Shown: piece by piece, positions 4,851 through 6,259 of the stretch | How positions within the stretch are numbered: the first letter of the stretch is position 1 | Layout: each line of letters starts with the position of its first letter | Assembly: GCA_005888395.1 (NCBI GenBank) | Contig: VAXF01000066.1 | Coordinates: 1-6,259, forward strand | From: Actinomycetota bacterium | GTDB taxonomy: Bacteria > Actinomycetota > Acidimicrobiia > Acidimicrobiales > AC-25 | Reading direction: 5' to 3' | DNA: 6,259 nucleotides | Notes under the pieces: generated by a model | What the model saw: the letters and a program-made list of their open reading frames with translations, nothing else | Databases searched by the model: none | Told to the model about the DNA's origin: nothing | Program-made: the position numbers and the translations under genes

Positions 4851-5984
4851 ATGGGACCGCTCGAGGGGTTGAAGATCATCGAGATGGCCGGCATCGGACC
4901 CGGCCCGTTCGCGGCGATGATGCTCGCCGACATGGGCGCGGAGGTGGTGCGCGTCGACCGCCTCGCCTACCGCGGCAACGCCGATCCGGCGCGCGACGTC
5001 CTCAACCGCGGCCGCGCCTCGGTCGGCGTCGACCTCAAGCATCCCGATGGCGTGCAGCTGGTCCTGCGGCTGGCCGAGCAGGCCGACGGCCTCATCGAGG
5101 GGTTCCGGCCGGGCGTGATGGAGCGGCTCGGGCTCGGCCCCGACGAGTGCCTCGCCCGCAACCCGCGGCTCGTCTACGGGCGCATGACCGGCTGGGGCCA
5201 GGACGGGCCGCTCGCGCACGCCGCCGGTCACGACATCGACTACATCGCCATCGCCGGCGCGCTCAACAATTTCACGCGGAAGGGCGACCGACCGGTGCCG
5301 CCGTTGAACATGGTCGGCGACTTCGGCGGCGGGGGAATGCTGCTCGCCTTCGGCGTCGTGTGCGGCCTGCTCGAGGCGGGCCGCAGCGGCAAGGGCCAGG
5401 TGGTCGACGCGGCGATGGTCGACGGTGCGGCCGTGCTCATGACGATGATCTACGCGTTCATGGCCATGGGTATCTGGCAGGACGACCCCGGCACCAACAT
5501 CCTCGACACGGGTGCGCCGTTCTACGAGGTGTACGAGTGCGCCGACGGGAAGTTCCTCGCCGTCGGCGCCATCGAGACGCAGTTCTATGCCGAGCTCCTG
5601 AAGCGCACCGGCCTCGAGAACGAGGAACTGCCGTTCCAGCTCGATCGCCCGCAGTGGCCGGCGATGAAGGAGCGCTTCGCCGAGCTCTTCAGGACGAAGA
5701 CGCGCGACGAGTGGGCCGCCATCCTCGAGGGCACCGACGCGTGCGCCGCGCCGGTGCTGTCGTTGAGCGAGGCCCACACCCACCCGCACAACCGGGCGCG
5801 AGGAACGTTCGTCGAGAAGGACGGGATCCTGCAGCCCGCGCCGGCGCCACGGTTCAGCCGCACACCGCCCGAGATCAGCCGGCCGGCGCCGGCCCCGGGC
5901 GCCGACACCGACGAGGTGCTGGGCGCGTGGGGCCTCGACGCAACCGAGATCGGCAAGCTCCGCGAGGCCGGCGCGGTCGGCTGA
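4851..5984 (+). CDS. mcr: Alpha-methylacyl-CoA racemase, CaiB/BaiF family (377 aa)
   Basis: Full-length family III CoA-transferase-fold protein closely resembling Mycobacterium tuberculosis MCR and human AMACR. The N-terminus GPLEGLKIIEMAGIGPGPFAA leads into MLADMGAEVVRVDR (residues 24-37), the CoA-binding Rossmann-like region. LIEGFRPGVMERLGLGP (81-97), YGRMTGWGQDGP (109-120) and GHDIDYIAI (126-134) follow. The catalytic residues known from mycobacterial MCR (His126, Asp156, Glu241) map one residue on, to His127, Asp157 (in VGDFGGG) and Glu242 (in GAIETQFY). Racemase activity is therefore better supported than CoA transfer, which would need an aspartate at a different place. It interconverts (2R)- and (2S)-methylacyl-CoA thioesters so that branched fatty acids or sterol side chains can enter beta-oxidation; cytoplasmic. 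The ATG is 12 nt after the phosphotriesterase stop with only a weak AGGG upstream, suggesting translational coupling. The PIG-L gene starts 4 nt after its stop. Confidence 0.9.
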   Translation: MGPLEGLKIIEMAGIGPGPFAAMMLADMGAEVVRVDRLAYRGNADPARDVLNRGRASVGVDLKHPDGVQLVLRLAEQADGLIEGFRPGVMERLGLGPDECLARNPRLVYGRMTGWGQDGPLAHAAGHDIDYIAIAGALNNFTRKGDRPVPPLNMVGDFGGGGMLLAFGVVCGLLEAGRSGKGQVVDAAMVDGAAVLMTMIYAFMAMGIWQDDPGTNILDTGAPFYEVYECADGKFLAVGAIETQFYAELLKRTGLENEELPFQLDRPQWPAMKERFAELFRTKTRDEWAAILEGTDACAAPVLSLSEAHTHPHNRARGTFVEKDGILQPAPAPRFSRTPPEISRPAPAPGADTDEVLGAWGLDATEIGKLREAGAVG

Positions 5985-5988
5985 GTCG

Positions 5989-6259
5989 ATGGCCACGCTC
6001 GTCACGTTCCACGCTCACCCCGACGACGAGTCGATCGCCACAGGCGGCGTGATGGCCAAGGCGGCGGCCGAGGGACACCGGGTGGTGCTCGTGATCGCGA
6101 CCAAGGGTGAGCACGGTGAGGTGGCCGAGGGCGTGCTGCTCCCCGACGAGGCCCTGTGGCAGCGCCGCGTCGAGGAGACCCAACGCGCCGCCGAGATCCT
6201 CGGCGTGTCGCGGGTCGAGTTCCTCGGCTACGTCGACTCCGGGATGATGGGAACGCCCG
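5989..6259 (+). CDS. PIG-L (LmbE/MshB/Mca-like) family deacetylase, N-terminal part, runs off the right edge
   Basis: The ATG at 5989 opens a frame that stays open for 90 codons to the window end. Family members are about 230-300 residues, so roughly a third is seen. The N-terminus LVTFHAHPDDESIATGG (residues 4-20) contains the AHPDDE zinc motif, with His10 and Asp13 as the first two ligands and Asp12 in the motif. KGEHGE (39-44), the helix WQRRVEETQRAAEILGV and FLGYVDSGMMGTP (about 78-90) match the MshB/Mca branch of actinobacteria. Those enzymes cleave N-acetyl-glucosamine amides in mycothiol synthesis or mycothiol conjugates in detoxification, but many paralogues act on other GlcNAc-type or unknown substrates, so no specific name is given. 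It starts 4 nt after the racemase stop with no clear ribosome binding site, pointing to translational coupling in the same operon. Confidence 0.85.
   Translation, partial: MATLVTFHAHPDDESIATGGVMAKAAAEGHRVVLVIATKGEHGEVAEGVLLPDEALWQRRVEETQRAAEILGVSRVEFLGYVDSGMMGTP

Noticed and set aside
3750..6005. A 751-codon open frame on the minus strand across the phosphotriesterase and racemase genes
   Set aside because: It is antisense to two well-recognised families. Its product is dominated by Arg, Ala, Val, Asp and His with no domain motif, the usual shadow in GC-rich DNA.
4595..6052. A 485-codon plus-strand open frame in another frame of the racemase gene
   Set aside because: The product is Arg/Pro/Ala-rich shadow sequence. 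The frame at 4851-5984 carries the conserved racemase residues.

Overview
The window is GC-rich chromosomal DNA, most likely from an actinobacterium. Codons are strongly GC-biased at third positions, and the gene set fits: a flavin/F420-type luciferase-like oxidoreductase, a mycobacterial-type alpha-methylacyl-CoA racemase and a PIG-L deacetylase of the MshB/Mca superfamily. An acidimicrobial or related lineage is plausible, but the sequence alone does not fix it. I see no tRNA, rRNA, CRISPR array or insertion sequence.

Layout, left to right. (1) Bases 1-838, minus strand: the N-terminal 279 residues of a family 1 glycoside hydrolase (beta-glucosidase type), running off the left edge. (2) Bases 839-907: a short divergent promoter region. 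(3) Bases 908-2049, plus strand: a compact three-gene operon of small DsrE/DsrF/DsrH (TusBCD)-like proteins of 109, 132 and 128 residues. Each has a clear Shine-Dalgarno sequence, and only the middle protein contains cysteine. (4) Bases 2050-2115: a convergent gap with terminator-like inverted repeats. (5) Bases 2116 to about 3852, minus strand: a metallo-beta-lactamase-fold hydrolase followed 15 nt later by a luciferase-like (LLM) oxidoreductase. (6) Bases 3885-6259, plus strand: a phosphotriesterase-family amidohydrolase, an alpha-methylacyl-CoA racemase (mcr-like) and the start of a PIG-L family deacetylase, closely packed (12-nt and 4-nt gaps) and probably co-transcribed.

The most unusual structure is at 3770-3910, where the divergent hydrolase genes meet. 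It is a perfect 58-bp inverted repeat with a 25-bp spacer. The left arm is the natural 5' coding region of the metallo-beta-lactamase-fold gene. The right arm is an inverted copy of it, joined in frame to the phosphotriesterase gene just at its HxH metal motif. The native start codons of both genes and any promoter between them are missing, and the only in-frame start left for each is the same GTG, once in each arm. This is either a real fold-back/template-switch rearrangement or a chimera from amplification or assembly. It must be resolved before the two N-termini are trusted.

Functionally, the three-gene cluster suggests a protein-bound sulfur-transfer (sulfur relay) complex. The right-hand genes look like hydrolytic and CoA-thioester catabolism: lactone or ester opening and 2-methylacyl-CoA epimerisation. 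No pathway joining them can be proven from this window.
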